DNA of 64,000 nt, taken from Cloeon dipterum. Lineage: Eukaryota; Arthropoda; Insecta; Ephemeroptera; Baetidae. Under the pieces are notes generated by a model. That model made no database searches and was not told the DNA's origin. It was given only the letters and a program-made list of their open reading frames with translations. Positions within the stretch are counted from its first letter, which is position 1. Every line of letters starts with the position of its first letter. The DNA is taken from the NCBI RefSeq assembly GCF_949628265.1, contig NC_088787.1, positions 238,501 to 302,500 of the forward strand, in the 5' to 3' direction. Position numbers and translations under genes: made by a program. Positions 60,583-64,000 of this stretch are shown piece after piece.

Positions 60583-61380
60583 TCACCAGTGGAAGGGGGA
60601 CCTGGGGGCTGAGGGCGAGAGGGCGGTGGCGGCGGCGGCGGCGGCCGCGGAGCGCTGGATGGCCATGGCCTCCTTGGCGGCGGCCACCTTCTGCGCGACG
60701 GCGGCCTGGGCCTCCCTGGCGGCGGCGGCGGCGGCCACCTTCTGCGCGAGAGCGGCCTCCAGCTCGGCGTAGCGCTGCTCCTGCGCGAGCGCCGTCTCGA
60801 GCTCTGCGCGCTTGCGCTGTTTGGCCAGCGCAGCCTCCAGCTCGTGGCGCTTGCGCTGGTGCGCATGCGCGGCCTCCCACTCGGCGCGCTTCTGCGCCTC
60901 GATCCAGCCGGCCTCGGCCTCGGCGCGCCGCTGCTGCTGCATCAGCGCCGCCGTCGCCGCCTCCACCGACAGCGGGTGCCGTCCGCCGGCCCCCACGGCC
61001 CCCAGGGCCGCCCCCGGCCACCCGCCGGCCGCTCCGGGCCACCCGCCCAGGCCGCCCAGGCCGCCGAACGCGCCGCCGCCGAACGAGTTGAGGCCGCGCT
61101 TCACCTTGACAGCCTCCTGCGACGACGCCACGCACACCGCACCGGCCAACACCTGTGAACACACAATCAAACAGTTCTCAGGGTCGTCTCAGGGTAGACA
61201 AAAACCAAATTCAGACTTGCAAAACTAGCTGGGAAATTTAATTTGTGTTTTAAATCGAAATGAACATTTCTAAAAGGCTCTTACTGGAATTTTAAATTAA
61301 TAAATAAGCAAGTGGAAATCAGTTAAAAAAAACTCTTACAATTTTCAGGGTTCTAAAATACTCACCAAAAGGAGCTTCAT
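60583..61380 (-). CDS. Secreted Ala-rich helical protein 5 (AELEAALAQ repeats)
   Basis: Two exons: 61366-61380 (MKLLL) and 60583-61152, phase 0, 194 residues. The signal peptide MKLLLVLAGAVCVASSQ spans the intron and is followed by EAVKVKRG, a dibasic site. A Gly/Trp/Pro-rich linker (GGGAFGGLGGLGGWPGAA, with the WPGAA unit repeated) precedes about 100 residues of continuous helix built on degenerate repeats such as KRAEWEAAHAHQ, KRHELEAALAKQ, KRAELETALAQE and RYAELEAALAQK. It ends LSPSAPRSPFHW. The regular charge pattern predicts a coiled coil or single alpha helix, unusual among cuticle-type proteins. The function is unknown; an extracellular matrix role is inferred from the signal peptide and cluster position. 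Confidence 0.8.
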
Positions 61381-61453
61381 GGTTTCAGTTTGCGTAGCTT
61401 GGGCTGCTGTGGTCTCTCAGGGAAGACTGATGCCCTGAGAAGGCGCCGGGCCG

Positions 61454-61461
61454 CTTTTATG
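61454..61461 (-). promoter_or_regulatory. TATA-like box of gene 5
   Basis: CATAAAAG on the minus strand, about 73 bases before the start codon; a one-base variant of the boxes of the other cluster genes. Confidence 0.6.
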
Positions 61462-61469
61462 GCGCTCAG

Positions 61470-63600
61470 GGTGTCTCATCCAGCGTCACGACGCACCTCA
61501 AACCCCTAATTAAATCTCTCCGCGCGCGCACAAACAAAACTCCTTCCATTCTTTGCAAAACTGCATTTTTCCTGATGCCGATCACCGCAGCTACCGCCCG
61601 ACGCCCGACTTACAAAACAATTTCTTTAATGCTTTAAAATGTTACATTTATTTCAGGCAATTTTTGTGTTGGGGTGCACCAGGAATATCGAGCTGCTCTA
61701 AAAGATTTTTCCCATCAGCCCCAGGTGTGCTCATTCATCCCTATTTTGAACCACCCGTTCAGCTCACAATAAACAAAATAAATCCTGCCTTGCTGCACAA
61801 TGCATAATACTTAAGGTAGGAAACGACTCAATAAAGAATGCTGTGCGTGACCTACGACCACCCTGTCGAGAGACACACACCTGCGGGGCAGAGGAAAAAC
61901 GCAGCGGGACGTACCCGTAAATCTTTTTACTCTAAAAATTTGTCTCAATGAATTTTCAATGCAGGGACAGTTTTTATTCAAGCCAGAGTTTTTTTTTCAT
62001 CTTTCGAAGACGTATATAGTAATGCAATTTGGCCGAATACAATTTTGCAGAAAAGAATGGAAAAGGGTAATAAGAGTAATAAGCGGGCGGGCGGGAGGAG
62101 GAGAGCGCACGAAAAGAAAGCAGGAAAAGAAACACGAACGCACGAGCAAATTATTTTTTCTATTCACTCGCATTGTCTCTTTAATCTCGGCCGACAACAC
62201 AAAATGAGCGGTGGCTGCAGTCGAATTAAATAATCAATTACACTTCTTGTTGACGCGAGCAGCGGTTTCTCGGCTCATTTTTGCCACGATCGAAACGCCC
62301 AGCCAGACAGACAGAAAACAAAGCCTCCGTCCGCGTTGCTCTTTTTAATTTATTTTTGCTTTCCCTCGCTCCCAAAATCGATTGCATTTAAAGAGAAACC
62401 ATTGCCGGCACTCCAAGAATGATTTTATTTTTTAAATGCTTAAATGTTTTGCTGATTGTCTTCGCTGAGAAGTTTGTAATTGGAAGTTCCTAAGAGTGAA
62501 AAATAAAAAAGGTTCAACGTCAATAACCAGGTTTTTTAATACGAAAAAAATCCTCAACTGTTCGTTTTGCCGTGATCGCAATATAGATTTTTTTACAATA
62601 ATTTTCAAACCAAAATACGATTTTCTAGGCCGTAATTTATGATACTTGTCACAATATTCAGAAGCATGTTATTGGAAAGTACAAATGGTCCTGCTTTTGA
62701 TAAAATCGACGGATTAGTCATCGCTGTAGATTTTGCGTCTCGTGTATCTTCATTCATTTAGCTTCAGGTCGGAAAGTTTCGACACGCATCCACCGCTTTG
62801 TCAAATTTACAACGCTCATCCCCTGGGAGCGGCAATCCCTTTTCACTCTTCTCGCTCACGTAGAGAAGAGAAAGATGAAAGGATTTGTCTTCTTTTGTGA
62901 GATTTGTTTGCAACTTGGTCCATTTTAGAGTGTGATGGCATTCGACTTTGCTGATAGGATCTTTCTGAAATCTAATTGGGAACCAACTTTTTGCAGCATT
63001 TTATTAAAATAGGCTTTCCAAGCAAAACGAAAATTCGACTAAAAAAGGTTATTTCGTAAAAAATAATTCTCAATCCGGGAAAGGTTTTGTAGAATCGGCT
63101 GTGTCGTATTTATTATTTTTAAAAGCAACAAATCTAAAAACTATTTTATAATTAATATTGCATACAATTTATATTTTATTAAATATAATAAATTTACAAG
63201 CGGAAGCAAAGGATGATGAAAGACGAGGAAATGCGCCATTGCTCATCACGCGCAGCTGCAATTGCAAACGCAGATCAGGATAAAGAGTGAAAATCAAAAC
63301 ACGCACGAGCAGCGTCCTCTTTCATTTGAGATGAAAAGCACGCGCATTTATCTCTAAAATCTAGAATTACATCCCATACGCATTATCCGTGATCCAGTTT
63401 CAAAATTTAAATGCGAAACTTCGACTTGATGCGCTGCAATTGATTTAACTTTAAAAAATTGGGTCAGATGTTTTTTTTCTGCGTTAAATTCATAACATGT
63501 TTATTTCAAGATTCCATTTTGTAGGAAACCTAAGACTGTTTTTCCGCAAATTTAAAACCAAGCCGAGGGAGAGGCAGAAAAAAGGCATTTTTTAGATTTT
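61470..63600. other. Spacer, no gene seen
   Basis: AT-rich with short GC-intermediate patches (61480-61610, 62080-62350). No recognisable exon, RNA gene or clear inverted repeat. Confidence 0.4.
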
Positions 63601-63605
63601 CTCTT

Positions 63606-63611
63606 TTTATT
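63606..63611 (-). terminator. Poly(A) signal of the gene at the right edge
   Basis: AATAAA on the minus strand, 95 bases after the stop codon at 63706. Confidence 0.5.
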
Positions 63612-63705
63612 AAACAACGTGGTGGTAGAAAAAAGGGAACTAGTGTGGCGCAGACTTTTGATTCAGGGTTGGCTCCTCTCACTCATTGTCAGGGCTCCCT
63701 CCCTC

Positions 63706-63999
63706 TCAGTAGGGCTGGTGGTGGGGGCGGTAGGCGGCGGCGGCGGCGGCCGGGGGCGGGAAGGCGGTGCCGTAGGCGCCGAACAGCGGGTGCGTGGCGG
63801 CCGGGTAGCGCGGCGACGCGGTCGGCGCCACGGCGTACGACGCGGACAGCGTCTTCAGGGACGGTGGCGCAGCGGAGGGCGGCGCCGGCGTCGCCGGCAC
63901 CGCCAGGGTCATGTGCTGGTGCTGCGGGTAGAGGCTGAGCCGCGACGGCTCGTTCGGGTGCGGCTGCGACGGGCGGAACGGCTCCTCGGACAGCGTCGC
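63706..63999 (-). CDS. 3' exon of a Pro/Ala-rich protein, cut by the window edge
   Basis: A minus-strand frame is open from the right edge to a TAG at 63706-63708, 97 codons, GC-rich like true exons here. It reads ATLSEEPFRPSQPHPNEPS, then LYPQHQHMTLAVPATPAPP, LKTLSASYAVAPTASPRYPA, and ends PPPAAAAAAYRPHHQPY. No domain is recognised. It could be the tail of another secreted low-complexity protein or the disordered C terminus of a transcription factor; the His/Pro/Gln/Tyr mixture fits either. The start lies outside the window. Confidence 0.6.
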   Translation of the reverse strand, partial: ATLSEEPFRPSQPHPNEPSRLSLYPQHQHMTLAVPATPAPPSAAPPSLKTLSASYAVAPTASPRYPAATHPLFGAYGTAFPPPAAAAAAYRPHHQPY

Positions 64000-64000
64000 G

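Overview
This is a piece of an arthropod, almost certainly insect, nuclear genome. The genes are intron-rich with GT-AG splice sites. Protein-coding exons are very GC-rich (poly-Ala, Pro and Gly runs, strong G/C third positions) and sit in AT-rich introns and spacers, many introns being only 60-120 bp. The genes include a MyTH4-FERM unconventional myosin, the SRP receptor alpha subunit, and a cluster of small secreted low-complexity proteins of insect cuticle type with TATA promoters. I cannot name the species; a hemimetabolous or palaeopteran insect with compact introns would fit.

Layout. 1-6150: AT-rich spacer without a convincing gene, holding two or three foldback (MITE-like) elements and a GC island with a long GGC repeat. 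6150-22165: one continuous 16 kb satellite array, about 98 monomers of about 163 bp with nested higher-order repeats. 23399-38320 (minus strand): a 24-exon myosin gene of about 2210 codons (motor, three IQ motifs, coiled coil and Pro-rich linker, MyTH4-FERM, MyTH4-FERM), with several foldback elements in its introns. 39498-41313 (plus): a six-exon multi-pass membrane protein that looks like a highly diverged TLC-fold (TRAM/LAG1/CLN8) protein. 42259-46219 (plus): SRP receptor alpha, complete at 624 codons, with a small tail-anchored coiled-coil gene nested antisense in one intron and a MITE forming most of another intron.

47352-64000: a cuticle-type cluster. Five complete genes (47470-48510 +, 50765-51615 +, 52359-55405 +, 56218-56720 -, 60583-61380 -) share one design: a TATA or TATA-like box 45-85 bp before the start, a first coding exon of only four or five codons, a phase-0 intron that splits the signal peptide, and a low-complexity secreted body. 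Four of the five carry a basic KR motif near the mature N terminus. A sixth, partial Pro/Ala-rich gene runs off the right edge on the minus strand. An isolated yellow/major-royal-jelly-protein exon lies at 60163-60300, apparently a relic.

The housekeeping genes (SRP receptor, nested tail-anchored protein) act at the ER membrane, the myosin in actin-based protrusions, and the cluster probably supplies secreted cuticle matrix. All splice sites were read by eye; none is confirmed by transcripts.
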